DNA from: Flavobacteriales bacterium
GTDB lineage: Bacteria; Bacteroidota; Bacteroidia; Flavobacteriales_F; PHOS-HE28
Direction: 5' to 3'
Length of the DNA stretch: 64,000 nucleotides
Assembly (NCBI GenBank): GCA_016721005.1
Contig: JADKJM010000016.1
Location: 620,001 to 684,000, forward strand
Below are positions 25,265 through 33,688 of the stretch, piece by piece. The notes beneath the pieces were generated by a model that was given only the letters and a program-made list of their open reading frames with translations, made no database searches and was not told the DNA's origin. Numbering within the stretch: the stretch's first letter is position 1; each line of letters begins with the position of its first letter. A program made the translations under genes and the position numbers.

Positions 25265-26650
25265 ATGCGCGGCCTCCCACATATTATCCTATGTGCTCTG
25301 CTCGTCGCTGGTTGCAATATGAGCTTCGGTCAGGCGAATTGGGCACCCACTGGCATGCCTGGATTGATCGTTGGTCCTTTGCGTCACATCTATGCGAATC
25401 CGGCGCGCGATACCATCTATTTCGCGGGCATCATCAGCCTCACAGGCTCATCGAACGGCTGGCAGCAGACCAATTCGATCATGCGTTACACAAGCGGTGA
25501 TTGGGATACACTTGGGGTGATCAATGGGCAGGTGCAAACGGTGGTGCAATACCGCGACACGCTCATTGCCGGTGGTCTAACGTTTCTCACCTGTAGTGGC
25601 ACACCCTGTAGCGGAGCGACCTATTGGGATGGGAATGCGTGGCAGCCATATGGCGATTTCGGGGCCTATGGTGTGCGCATGCTCCGCGTGTTAGATGGTG
25701 ATCTGTATGCAGTAGGTGGATTTACGGAGGTAGACGGTCAACCCGCTACGGGAGTAGCGAAACGGGTCGGCAATTCCTGGCAACCCGTTGGGGCACTCGA
25801 CTTACAGGGCAGCATCATCGATATCGCTGCATATGATGGAAAGCTTGTGGTAATCGGGAACGTGGACTTCCCAAATGGCCGTAACATCGCCGAGTGGGAT
25901 GGAAATGAATGGTCCTTGCTCGGTCCTGGGATCATCGATCTTATGTCCGGTGGCCAATGCCTTGCCGTGTATCAAGGCGACCTTTATGTTGGCGGGCAGA
26001 TCCGCATGGTACCTCCCGGTAACCCCGGGCAGAATATCATGCGCTGGGATGGCACACAATTTCGCGCCCTTGGACAGGGGATTCAAGCCCAACTCGGAAA
26101 CACATCAATGATCGCTACGGTGTTCGAGATGGTGGAACATGAGGGTAAGCTCTTCGTGGGTGGTGGGTTTCGAGCTGCTGGTGGCATTCTCGCCGATGGC
26201 CTAGCAACCTGGGACGGCGTGGAGTGGTGCGCCGTGCTTGGTGATTTCACGACTACAGCAGGAATCAAGGCCATGGATTTCTACCAAGACACGCTCTTCG
26301 TGGCTTGTGGCACCACCCTCGACGGCGACACGGTGAACGGTACGGCCAAGTTCATTGGCGAGGAGTACACCACGGTGTGCAGCGGTCCAGTGGGACTCAG
26401 CGTTTCTCCCAGGAACTCTCAACTTGGCATACATCCGAATCCTGGCACGGACCAGGTCTGGATCACGGGCCTTTCGCCGGGCACGAACCTGATCGAGGTC
26501 CGTGATCCATTAGGTCGAACGGTACACATGCAGCGCATGACCGAGGCTGCCGGTAACATCGAGACCAGTTCATGGGCCATCGGGATCTACTTCATTCGCG
26601 TAACTGGAACAGAAGGAACGTACCAGGTTCTTCAATGGGTGAAGGAGTGA
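25265..26650 (+). CDS. Secreted WDG-repeat propeller protein with T9SS domain
   Basis: The 461-residue protein has a signal peptide (MRGLPHIILCALLVAGCNMSFGQ) and repeated 'WDG..W..LG' units ('YWDGNAWQPYG', 'EWDGNEWSLLG', 'RWDGTQFRALG', 'TWDGVEWCAVLG'). Each is followed by 'V..YDG.L.V.G.F', a beta-propeller pattern common in T9SS cargo. 'LGIHPNPGTDQVW' begins the sorting domain. The ATG lies 2 nt after the stop of the SBBP gene; a GTG overlapping that stop is the alternative. It is presumably made and exported together with that protein. Confidence 0.8.
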   Translation: MRGLPHIILCALLVAGCNMSFGQANWAPTGMPGLIVGPLRHIYANPARDTIYFAGIISLTGSSNGWQQTNSIMRYTSGDWDTLGVINGQVQTVVQYRDTLIAGGLTFLTCSGTPCSGATYWDGNAWQPYGDFGAYGVRMLRVLDGDLYAVGGFTEVDGQPATGVAKRVGNSWQPVGALDLQGSIIDIAAYDGKLVVIGNVDFPNGRNIAEWDGNEWSLLGPGIIDLMSGGQCLAVYQGDLYVGGQIRMVPPGNPGQNIMRWDGTQFRALGQGIQAQLGNTSMIATVFEMVEHEGKLFVGGGFRAAGGILADGLATWDGVEWCAVLGDFTTTAGIKAMDFYQDTLFVACGTTLDGDTVNGTAKFIGEEYTTVCSGPVGLSVSPRNSQLGIHPNPGTDQVWITGLSPGTNLIEVRDPLGRTVHMQRMTEAAGNIETSSWAIGIYFIRVTGTEGTYQVLQWVKE

Positions 26651-26721
26651 TCCTTTATCATAGGCATGATGCCATTCATGGCATGTGCCGCCATCAGAAC
26701 CAAACCCTACTTTCGGTCGCG

Positions 26722-27552
26722 ATGCGCCGACCGCTCCTCTCCCTCCTTCTACTCCTCTCCCTTTCCGCCTTCGCCGGTGGTGATCCCCTACCGGTCGGTG
26801 CGCGCTTCGCGGGCATGGGCGGCAGTGGCCTCACGCTTATCGATCTGTGGAGCGTGCGCTTGAACCCCGCCGGGCTTGCCGGGTTGGACAAGCCCACCGC
26901 CGGACTCTTCTACCAGCGGCACTTCCTCAGCGAGGATCTCGCGCACCAAGGCCTGGCCTTCGCGCTGCCCGTGGGCAAGGGCACCTTCGGCGTGGCCGCT
27001 GATCGCTTCGGGTATTCGCTCTACAATGAGACACGCGCGAGCCTGGCGTATGCCATGCGCTTGAGCGAGGGTCTGCGCGCTGCAGTGCAAGTGAACTACC
27101 TCAGTGTGCAATTGGGCAACAACTACGGCGGCACAAGCGCCTTCGCGGCGGAACTCGGCGTGCAGGCGAAGCTCACCGATCAATTGTGGTTCGGGGCGCA
27201 CCTGTACAATCCGAATCGCGCGAAACTGGATGCGAAGACCGAAAGCACGGTGACGTTGGATGAGCGCATCCCCACCCTGCTGCGCGCCGGACTCGGTTAC
27301 CTCGTGAGCACCAAATTGACCATGACGGCGGAAGTGGAGAAGGACATCGACCGTGCGGAGCGTTTCCGTTTCGGCGTGGAATACATGCCGAGCAAGGTGC
27401 TCTTCCTGCGCACCGGTTTGAGCACCGGCCCCGTGCAGGCACACTTCGGTGTGGGCTTCCGCGTGAAGCAAATGGACATCGACCTGGCCGTGTCCGTGCG
27501 TTCGCAACTCGGCCCCACACCCATGTTGAACCTGAACTACCGCTTCAAGTGA
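26722..27552 (+). CDS. Outer-membrane beta-barrel protein (PorQ/FadL-like fold)
   Basis: The 276-residue protein has a signal peptide (MRRPLLSLLLLLSLSAFAGGD) and then 'VGARFAGMGGSGLTLIDLWSVRLNPAGLAGL', the typical opening of PorV/PorQ/FadL-like barrels. Alternating amphipathic strands follow to a C-terminal 'NLNYRFK' with an aromatic near the end. It probably sits in the outer membrane. A TACTTTCG box (26708-26715) lies 6 nt before the ATG. The stop overlaps the GTG start of the next gene (GTGA), so the two barrels are co-translated. Whether it serves type IX secretion or substrate transport is not known. Confidence 0.72.
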   Translation: MRRPLLSLLLLLSLSAFAGGDPLPVGARFAGMGGSGLTLIDLWSVRLNPAGLAGLDKPTAGLFYQRHFLSEDLAHQGLAFALPVGKGTFGVAADRFGYSLYNETRASLAYAMRLSEGLRAAVQVNYLSVQLGNNYGGTSAFAAELGVQAKLTDQLWFGAHLYNPNRAKLDAKTESTVTLDERIPTLLRAGLGYLVSTKLTMTAEVEKDIDRAERFRFGVEYMPSKVLFLRTGLSTGPVQAHFGVGFRVKQMDIDLAVSVRSQLGPTPMLNLNYRFK

Positions 27553-29723
27553 GGCGAGCGGTCGCAACGATCGGAGCCGGGGTGCTCGCGTGGTGTGCGC
27601 AAGCGCAAGTGGACAACGTGCCACGTGATGTGATCGAACAGCGCATCGAAGCCGCAGCGGAACAATTCGGTGGCGACAACGACGTGGACCTCACCGGTCT
27701 CTTCCAAGTGCTGGTGGATCACTACAACGACCCGATCGACCTGAACAACGCCACGGCGCAGGACCTGAGTTCGATGATGCTGCTGAACGATGTGCAGATC
27801 AGCGCGTTGATGCAACACATCCGGCGCAACGGGAAGTTGCAGAGCATCTACGAGTTGCAGACCATCACCGGTTGGGACGCGAACACCATCGGCCTCATCC
27901 GTCCCTTCGTGATGGTGCGCGACAACGCGCTCGGTTCCACCGCCAATTGGCGGGAGATGCTGAAGAACGGCAGCCATGAACTGACCGTGCGCAGCACCAT
28001 GAACGTGCAATCGCGCAAGGGCTTCATGGACCGCAAGAATCCCTTCGGCCTGGACTACTACTCGCCGACTGGTGCTGCCTTACCGGACTTCTCCAACAGT
28101 GCCGTGGAGGATTCCCTGCGCACCAACAACAAAGTGTACTTGGGCAGTCCGTTCCGGGTATACACGCGCTACCGTTTCCGCTACCGCCAGAACATCAGCT
28201 TCGGGTTCACGGCGGAGAAGGATGAGGGCGAGGAATTCTTCAAAGGGTCGAATCCCAACGGCTACGACTTCTACAGCGCACACCTCTTCATCCGCAACAT
28301 GGGGCGCTGGAAGTCGATCGCGGTCGGCGACTACTCGGCGCAATTCGGTCAGGGCCTCACCTTCTGGAACGGCTTGGCCTTCGCTAGCAAGAGCAGCTAT
28401 TCGTTGAACATCAAGCGCAGTGCGGTGGGCTTGGCGCCTTACACCAGTGTGAACGAGAACCTTTACATGCGCGGCGTAGCAGCCACATATGCGCTCGCGA
28501 AGAAGTGGGAGCTCACGGGTTTCTACTCCAACAAGAAATTGGATGGCGCCATCACGTCCATCTCATCCGGTGCGGACACGCTCGGCACCAACATCGAGGA
28601 TCTCGTCTTCAGCAGTTTCCAGGAGGATGGCTTCCACCGCACCACCAGCGAAGTGGCGAAGAAGCAGAGCATCAGCGAGCGGATCATCGGCGGTCACTTG
28701 CGGTATCGCACGCGGACCTTCAGCATCGGCGCTACCGCATCCCATGTGGAATACGGTGCTACGCTCCAGCGCGCGGTGCAGCCTTACAACCAGTTCGATT
28801 TCCAAGGCAGCAAGAACACGAACATGGGGGTGGATTGGAACTACCTCTACCGCAACTTCACGTGGTTCGGTGAAGTGGCGCGCAGTGAAAATGGCGGCAC
28901 GGCGATGAATACCGGCTTGCTCGTCGCGCTGGACAAGAGCGTGAGCATGAGCTTGCTCTACCGCGATTACGGTCGCGATTACCACGGCTTGTACAGCGTG
29001 GCCTTCGCGGAAGGCACAAACCCGTGGAACGAGCGCGGCTTCTTCACCGGCATCGAAGTGCGACCCAACCGTCAATGGCAGTTCAATGCCTACGTGGACC
29101 AGTTCAGTTTCCCGTGGTTGCGCTACCTGACGAATGCGCCATCAACAGGATACGACTGGCTGGCCCAAGCGAACTGGCGGCCGAGCAAGAAGGTGGAGAT
29201 CTATGTGCGCGCACGTCACCAGGACAAGGCGAAGAACACGGCCTTCGATATCAACGGCATCGACCCGTTGGTGCGCGCGGAGCAGACCAACTACCGCGTG
29301 AACGTGAGTTGTAAGGTGAGCAGTTCCGTGAGTTTGCGTACACGCGTGGAAACGGTGGACTATCAGCGCGGCAGCTCACCGCTCTCGCATGGTTTCCTCC
29401 TTTATCAGGACATCGTACACCGCCCCATGCGCAGTCCGGTGGAACTCACCGCGCGCTTCGCACTCTTCCAGACCGACAGCTACGATGCACGGATCTACGC
29501 CTATGAGAACGACTTGATCGGGGTGTTCAGCATCCCGTCCTACTACGGACGTGGCGTGCGTTGGTACGGCATGGCGCGCATCACGCCGTTGCGCCGTGTG
29601 GATGTGTGGGTGCGCTACGGCGCGTGGATCTATCGCGACGTAACGGCGATCAGCAGCGGCTTGCAGGAAGTGGCGGGTAATGTGCGCAGCGACCTGAAGG
29701 TGCAGGTAAGGTGGATGTTCTGA
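27549..29723 (+). CDS. Helix-hairpin-helix (ComEA-like) protein with large outer-membrane barrel
   Basis: The 724-residue protein uses a GTG start overlapping the preceding TGA. After a signal peptide (ending AQAQ) it has a ComEA-like helix-hairpin-helix segment at about 60-110 ('IDLNNATAQDLSSMMLLNDVQISALMQHIRRNG' and 'IYELQTITGWD'). The rest is made of alternating strands with many Tyr/Arg ('RYRFRYRQNISFGF', 'SIAVGDYSAQFGQGLTFW'), ending 'KVQVRWMF' as a barrel does. The barrel-with-HhH layout occurs in Bacteroidota but its role is not established; DNA binding or uptake is one possibility. Its last 17 codons are found again, diverged, at 30061-30114. Confidence 0.75.
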   Translation: MRRAVATIGAGVLAWCAQAQVDNVPRDVIEQRIEAAAEQFGGDNDVDLTGLFQVLVDHYNDPIDLNNATAQDLSSMMLLNDVQISALMQHIRRNGKLQSIYELQTITGWDANTIGLIRPFVMVRDNALGSTANWREMLKNGSHELTVRSTMNVQSRKGFMDRKNPFGLDYYSPTGAALPDFSNSAVEDSLRTNNKVYLGSPFRVYTRYRFRYRQNISFGFTAEKDEGEEFFKGSNPNGYDFYSAHLFIRNMGRWKSIAVGDYSAQFGQGLTFWNGLAFASKSSYSLNIKRSAVGLAPYTSVNENLYMRGVAATYALAKKWELTGFYSNKKLDGAITSISSGADTLGTNIEDLVFSSFQEDGFHRTTSEVAKKQSISERIIGGHLRYRTRTFSIGATASHVEYGATLQRAVQPYNQFDFQGSKNTNMGVDWNYLYRNFTWFGEVARSENGGTAMNTGLLVALDKSVSMSLLYRDYGRDYHGLYSVAFAEGTNPWNERGFFTGIEVRPNRQWQFNAYVDQFSFPWLRYLTNAPSTGYDWLAQANWRPSKKVEIYVRARHQDKAKNTAFDINGIDPLVRAEQTNYRVNVSCKVSSSVSLRTRVETVDYQRGSSPLSHGFLLYQDIVHRPMRSPVELTARFALFQTDSYDARIYAYENDLIGVFSIPSYYGRGVRWYGMARITPLRRVDVWVRYGAWIYRDVTAISSGLQEVAGNVRSDLKVQVRWMF

Positions 29724-29765
29724 GGGGGGGTGAGTTGCGCTTGATGCGGGTAGTTCATGGCATTC

Positions 29766-29841
29766 GTGAGACTCCGTCGCTTCGCTAAGTCTCGCGAGGC
29801 CGGGACCTACACGCTGCGCGTGCCCGGCCTCCGGAGTGACG
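29766..29841 (+). repeat. Palindromic intergenic element, copy 1
   Basis: It starts GTGAGACTCCGTCGCTTCGC and ends CGGAGTGACG. Inside is GAGGCCGGG paired with CCCGGCCTC around a variable loop (ACGCTGCGCGT). The outer parts match copy 2 at 29971-30052 almost exactly while the loop differs, as in REP/BIME-like elements. Confidence 0.8.
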
Positions 29842-29897
29842 TGCGTATGTGGTGCAGGATCCCGACAAGTGCGGCTCTGCGAGCATGCCCCACGAAA

Positions 29898-29945
29898 CGT
29901 CACTCCGGGCAAGCGAGGCTTTGCGAGCGCGAACCGGAGTCTCAC
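29898..29945 (-). repeat. Palindromic intergenic element, inverted shorter copy
   Basis: On the minus strand this reads GTGAGACTCCG ... CCCGGAGTGACG, the same ends as the two direct copies on either side but with a shorter, different middle. Together the three copies form a direct-inverted-direct mosaic. Confidence 0.65.
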
Positions 29946-29970
29946 CCTTGCCCTTTGCGTGTCGGCATAG

Positions 29971-30052
29971 GTGAGACTCCGTCGCTTCGCTAAGTCTCGC
30001 GAGGCCGGGACCTACGTCTGCCGTACGGCAGATGCCCGGCCTCCGGAGTGAC
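29971..30052 (+). repeat. Palindromic intergenic element, copy 2
   Basis: Same as copy 1 outside the loop. The loop is a perfect 16-bp palindrome, TCTGCCGTACGGCAGA, nested inside GAGGCCGGG/CCCGGCCTC, so the element can form a long cruciform or RNA hairpin. It is joined within 9 bp to the duplicated gene tail that starts at 30061. Confidence 0.8.
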
Positions 30053-30060
30053 GGACGTAC

Positions 30061-30114
30061 GTGGTGGGCAACTTGCGGAGCGACCTGAAGATGCAGGTGC
30101 GGTGGATGTTCTGA
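30061..30114 (+). pseudogene. Duplicated 3' tail of the HhH-barrel gene
   Basis: These 18 codons read V-V-G-N-L-R-S-D-L-K-M-Q-V-R-W-M-F-stop. The true end of the upstream gene (29670-29723) reads V-A-G-N-V-R-S-D-L-K-V-Q-V-R-W-M-F-stop. 14 of 17 residues and 46 of 54 bases agree, and several differences are silent, so the copy evolved as coding sequence before being stranded. It has no start and follows palindromic element copy 2. It is a remnant of a paralogue or of an older end of the same gene. Confidence 0.85.
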
Positions 30115-30141
30115 GGGCTCCTGGATCGGTATCTTTCGGTG

Positions 30142-31614
30142 ATGTTCGTTCGCTTCACGATCCTCGGTGTGGTCATCGCGCTTATAAGCGGTGTTGCAAA
30201 TTGCCAAGTGATCGACACCGTCCTTCTTTCCGAGATCGGTCGCTACCAACACCCATACGTCTCCTTTCCTGCGGGGTACTCCGCGCCCACATTGAGCAGC
30301 CGGATCGACCGTCTTGACCGCGACGTGCTCTACATGGCCTGTGGTGATTCCGGGTTGATGACACTCGACCTCACGCAGCCGCCGGTGTTCCCGGTGGTGA
30401 ACAGGATCGGTGTGGGTTCGCTCCAAGGATTGAAGGTGATGAACGTGGAGCAGATCGACGCGCTGCTGTACCTCAGCCTTGGTGATCTTTCCAGTGGAAG
30501 CCAAGCAACGGGGTTGGCGATCCTGGATGTCAGTGTCGCGGATGATCCCGTCGTGCTCGATGTGTGGAGCGATGAAGCGAACTTCTCCGAAGGCTGCGCG
30601 ATCACCGTAGTGAAGGACGGGCTTGCCTACCTCGGCGGCATGGAGAACGGCGTGATCGTGCTGGATGTGAGCGATCCGGCGGACATCCAGTTCGTGAGCA
30701 GCTACCAGCCCGATCCGAGCTGGCCGGGGATCGCGAACTATCCGCCGAACGCGCGCGGCATGGCGATCGACGGCGATGTGCTCTACCTCGCGTACGATGC
30801 CGGTGGTTTGCGCAGCATCGACATCAGCGACCCGAATGCATTATTGGAGATCGGTCGATACGTGAACCCCAACATCCCGATCCTGACCAACCCGGCGTAC
30901 AACAACGTGGTGGTGATCGGCGATCGCGCGTACTGCACCATCGACTACTGCGGCTTGGAGATCGTGGACATCAGCGATCCAGCGAATATGACGCAAGTGG
31001 CGTGGCTGAACCCGTGGAATTGCATCGGTCTCTCCTGGTTCGGCAGCGATGGCCACACCAATGAGTTGATCACCGCGCACAACGACAGTTTGCTCTTCGT
31101 GAGCGGCGGAGATTCCGAGATCATGGTGTACGACATCACCGACGGCGATGCGCCGGTGCTTGTCGGCGGACATATCCTCCCGAACGATAGCGCCTCCACG
31201 TGGGGCGTCGATGTGCATGGCGACCGCGTGGTAGCGAACTTCATCAACAACCACGGGCTACCGTTGCAACCCTATGATTCGCGGTACGGCGGCGTGGTGG
31301 TCTTCGGCTGGGAAGTGGACTATCATACATCGGTCGCTGAAGCGTGCATCATGGCTGCCGGAGTGTACGCGAACCCGAACCCGAGTTCCGGTGTGGTGGA
31401 CCTTACGGTCATGACCTCGCAACCGGGTCCGGTAACACTGCGCGTACACGACATCCACGGTCGTCTTGTGTACGAACAGAAGCTACTCGGCAAGCCTTGG
31501 GCTGATCAGCGTGTGTTCCTCGATCTGACCGGTCACGCGCCGGGGATCTACCACGTCAGCGCGGTGTCGGCGAACGAACGCTTGACCACACGCATCATCC
31601 TGTTGGGGAACTGA
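30142..31614 (+). CDS. Secreted LVIVD-repeat propeller protein with T9SS domain
   Basis: The 490-residue protein has a signal peptide (MFVRFTILGVVIALISGVANCQ) and repeated LVIVD-type blades: 'LMTLDLTQPPVFPVV', 'GLAILDVSVADDPVVL', 'GVIVLDVSDPADIQFV', 'GLRSIDISDPNALLEI' and 'GLEIVDISDPANMTQV'. These predict a beta-propeller exposed at the cell surface. 'GVYANPNPSSGVVDL' begins the T9SS sorting domain. ATG 30142 was preferred over the GTG one codon earlier. A TATCTTTC box (30130-30137) ends 4 nt before it, so the message is probably leaderless. Its stop abuts the convergent desaturase gene. Confidence 0.82.
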   Translation: MFVRFTILGVVIALISGVANCQVIDTVLLSEIGRYQHPYVSFPAGYSAPTLSSRIDRLDRDVLYMACGDSGLMTLDLTQPPVFPVVNRIGVGSLQGLKVMNVEQIDALLYLSLGDLSSGSQATGLAILDVSVADDPVVLDVWSDEANFSEGCAITVVKDGLAYLGGMENGVIVLDVSDPADIQFVSSYQPDPSWPGIANYPPNARGMAIDGDVLYLAYDAGGLRSIDISDPNALLEIGRYVNPNIPILTNPAYNNVVVIGDRAYCTIDYCGLEIVDISDPANMTQVAWLNPWNCIGLSWFGSDGHTNELITAHNDSLLFVSGGDSEIMVYDITDGDAPVLVGGHILPNDSASTWGVDVHGDRVVANFINNHGLPLQPYDSRYGGVVVFGWEVDYHTSVAEACIMAAGVYANPNPSSGVVDLTVMTSQPGPVTLRVHDIHGRLVYEQKLLGKPWADQRVFLDLTGHAPGIYHVSAVSANERLTTRIILLGN

Positions 31615-32688
31615 TCAGGCCATGCCCACCTGACGCAAGTGCATCAGGTGCGACCACAGCGCACTGCGCAGCGAGGGGAACTCGTGGTATTCGATATTGA
31701 ACTCGGCGCACACCTTTCGCAGGCGCTTGCTCAGTTCGGGGTAGTGTACGTGGCTGATGCGCGGGAAGAGGTGGTGCTCGATCTGGAAGTTCAACCCGCC
31801 GAAGAGCCAATTCCACACGCGGTTGTGCGTGGCGAAATTCACCGTGGTCTCCATCTGGTGTACCGCCCATTCCGCTTCGATCTGTTGGCCGTCGGTAGGT
31901 GGGTGTACGAAGCCTGTGGGCTCCACCACATGCGCCAACTGGAACACCACGGCGATGACCAAGCCGGTGACGAAGACCATGACGCCGTAACCCACCAGCG
32001 TGGGCAACACGCCTGCGAAGAACATCGGCAGCACGATGAAGAGCGCGATGTAGAACACCTTGGAGGCCCAGAAGATGATGTGCTGCTTCAGGCTCATCGG
32101 CTTCATAGCGGTGTGGTCGGCGATCTTGCCCGTGAAATACTTCTTCAGATCCTGGAAGAAGATCCAGAACAGGTAGGTGGTGCCGTAGAGCAAGAGGCCG
32201 TAGATGTGCTGGAAGCGGTGGAACCAATACTTCTTCTGTCCTTCATGCACACGCACGAAGGGCCTGATGTCGATGTCATCATCCATCCCTTCAATGTTCG
32301 TGAAGGTGTGGTGGTTCCCGTTGTGCTTCAACTTCCACAGGTACACGTTGCCGCCGAGGAAATTGAGGCTGTGGCCCATGACCTCATTCACCCACTTGCG
32401 CCGGCTGTAGCTGCCGTGCGCCCCGTCGTGCATCACATTGAAGCCGATGCTTGCCACCACCAGGCCCAGGACCGCACACAAGCCGAGCGACACCCACACC
32501 GACGCCGGTGTGAAGAAGACCAGCACCACGTACAGCGTGGCCATGGTCACCAGCAGGATGATGGTCTTGGAGTAGAGGCGGAAGTCGCCGGTCTTGCGCA
32601 GGTTGTTCTCCTTGAAGTAGGCCTCCGTGACCTCACGCAGGCGTTGGAAGAAGACAGGAGCGGTCTTCGCGAAAGTGGTCGTGGTCAT
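31615..32688 (-). CDS. Membrane fatty acid / acyl-CoA desaturase
   Basis: The 357-residue integral membrane di-iron enzyme has four or so helices and the three histidine boxes: 'HDGAH', 'HNGNHH' and 'QIEHH' (in 'NFQIEHHLFPRISHVHYPEL'). The QIEHH form is typical of front-end/acyl-lipid desaturases and of the linoleoyl-CoA desaturase-like proteins of Bacteroidota. It introduces a double bond using O2 and an electron donor; regiospecificity is not readable. Start 32688 gives 'MTTTTFAKTAPVFF'; the longer frame runs into the 81-bp repeat. A TACCTTTG box lies 33 bp upstream. Confidence 0.9.
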   Translation of the reverse strand: MTTTTFAKTAPVFFQRLREVTEAYFKENNLRKTGDFRLYSKTIILLVTMATLYVVLVFFTPASVWVSLGLCAVLGLVVASIGFNVMHDGAHGSYSRRKWVNEVMGHSLNFLGGNVYLWKLKHNGNHHTFTNIEGMDDDIDIRPFVRVHEGQKKYWFHRFQHIYGLLLYGTTYLFWIFFQDLKKYFTGKIADHTAMKPMSLKQHIIFWASKVFYIALFIVLPMFFAGVLPTLVGYGVMVFVTGLVIAVVFQLAHVVEPTGFVHPPTDGQQIEAEWAVHQMETTVNFATHNRVWNWLFGGLNFQIEHHLFPRISHVHYPELSKRLRKVCAEFNIEYHEFPSLRSALWSHLMHLRQVGMA

Positions 32689-32721
32689 CCGGTGAGTTGG
32701 CAATGCGGCCCGAAGGCGGGA

Positions 32722-32729
32722 CAAAGGTA
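32722..32729 (-). promoter_or_regulatory. -7 type promoter box TACCTTTG for the desaturase
   Basis: An exact TAnnTTTG match on the minus strand ends 33 nt before the desaturase ATG. It lies just outside the 81-bp repeat that starts at 32741, so the repeat occupies the upstream promoter region. No good -33 element is visible. Confidence 0.5.
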
Positions 32730-32740
32730 CCCGGATGGGG

Positions 32741-32821
32741 TCCGGGGCCGTCGGAGGCGAATTTCGATCTTCTTCACAACAATGGGTTCCTAGCACATAC
32801 CGATCGGGAACGTGTGGCGTT
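32741..32821. repeat. 81-bp direct repeat, left copy
   Basis: Begins TCCGGGGCCGTCGGAGGCGA and ends GTGTGGCGTT. It matches 33689-33769 in the same orientation with three mismatches in 81 bp. The two copies bracket the toxin-antitoxin genes. No coding function is evident. Confidence 0.92.
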
Positions 32822-32914
32822 CGGTATTGGTTCTCCGGACATGGGTGGCAGGTTGGGCATGCCGCGACTGTATCCCACCCTTCCAGAGAAGGAGCAGGGA
32901 GTGTCCCTTCCCTT

Positions 32915-32922
32915 TACCTTTG
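32915..32922 (+). promoter_or_regulatory. -7 type promoter box TACCTTTG for the toxin-antitoxin genes
   Basis: An exact TAnnTTTG match ends 18 nt before the antitoxin ATG at 32941. This gives a short leader, unlike the leaderless genes elsewhere in the window. Autoregulation by the antitoxin is common in such modules, but no operator palindrome is evident. Confidence 0.5.
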
Positions 32923-32940
32923 GACAACTCCTCGTTGCAA

Positions 32941-33192
32941 ATGAGCTTTGACACCAAAGGCGATCGCAGTGCAGCTGTGGACGACGTGCTCGCGCGTATC
33001 AGCCGCCTTTCAGCAGCGGACCGGCGCAAGTTCATGAAGGCCATCCGGCAGGAGACGATGAAGGACGACTTGGCCTGGTTGCACAAGGTCTGGGGCCGGA
33101 TCCCGCTCACGGACAGCGAGATCACCCGGATCGTTGCGGAGGTAAGGACCGACATGCATGCCGCCTCGCGTACGCATAAGGATCGTCGTTGA
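32941..33192 (+). CDS. Putative antitoxin of a PIN-toxin module
   Basis: An 83-residue charged helical protein ('AAVDDVLARISRLSAADRRKFMKAI', 'ITRIVAEVRTDMHAASR') that starts 252 bp upstream of the desaturase promoter region, with its own -7 box. Its 3' end overlaps the PIN gene by 35 bp in another frame, the usual order antitoxin then toxin. The sequence is not one of the well-known antitoxin folds I can name with certainty, so the role is inferred from size and position. The whole module lies between 81-bp direct repeats. Confidence 0.65.
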   Translation: MSFDTKGDRSAAVDDVLARISRLSAADRRKFMKAIRQETMKDDLAWLHKVWGRIPLTDSEITRIVAEVRTDMHAASRTHKDRR

Positions 33193-33589
33193 CACCAACG
33201 TGCTGATCAGTTGGCTGATCGGACGCCGGTTGCGGGAGATCGACAAGTTATTGATCCAAGAGCGTTATCAATTGTGCTTTTCGACCAGGGCATTAGCGGA
33301 ACTTGCCGAGGTCACCCGTCGCCCGAAGATGCGGAAGTACTTCACTCTGGCACAGGCCGAGGAGAACATCGAGCGATTGGGCCGTGTCGCGAAAGTGGTG
33401 AAGCCGGAGCCGAAGGTGCTGCCCATCTGCCGTGATGCCAAGGATGATTTTCTACTCGCCTTGGCCAAGGCAGCAAAGGCGGACCTGTTGATCACCGGCG
33501 ATGAGGATCTCCTCGTGTTGAAGAAGCATGGCGGCGCCAGGATCATCACCCCTGCGGCTTTCCTCAAGGAACTAGCGACGGTCCTGTGA
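33158..33589 (+). CDS. PIN-domain toxin ribonuclease (PIN_3 / COG1569-like)
   Basis: The 143-residue protein carries the PIN-domain acidic residues: Asp12 in 'VVDTNVLISWL', Glu48 in 'ALAELAEV', Asp96/97 in 'DAKDDFLLALA' and Asp115 in 'ITGDEDLL'. They coordinate Mg2+/Mn2+ for RNA cleavage. The 'P-K-V-L-P-I-C-R-D-A-K-D' block is typical of the putative toxin-antitoxin PIN group. ATG 33158 lies inside the antitoxin gene. An inverted repeat at 33612-33634 just downstream may end the transcript. The RNA target is unknown. Confidence 0.85.
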   Translation: MPPRVRIRIVVDTNVLISWLIGRRLREIDKLLIQERYQLCFSTRALAELAEVTRRPKMRKYFTLAQAEENIERLGRVAKVVKPEPKVLPICRDAKDDFLLALAKAAKADLLITGDEDLLVLKKHGGARIITPAAFLKELATVL

Positions 33590-33611
33590 GTTCTCCCGTT
33601 CCTTCGGTCCC

Positions 33612-33634
33612 GGGATCCTCACACCAAGGATCCC
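33612..33634 (+). terminator. Inverted repeat after the PIN gene
   Basis: GGGATCC (33612-33618) and GGATCCC (33628-33634) form a 7-bp perfect stem around a 9-nt loop, 23 bp after the toxin stop codon. There is no T-tract, so a terminator role is only likely by position. Confidence 0.4.
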
Positions 33635-33688
33635 CATCCATTCGATCCTGATCGCACCCCGTTCTGGCAGAAATACAGGTCGAATGGG

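Noticed and set aside
31639..32793. 384-codon plus-strand ORF opposite the desaturase
   Set aside because: His/Glu-rich antisense frame of a clear desaturase.
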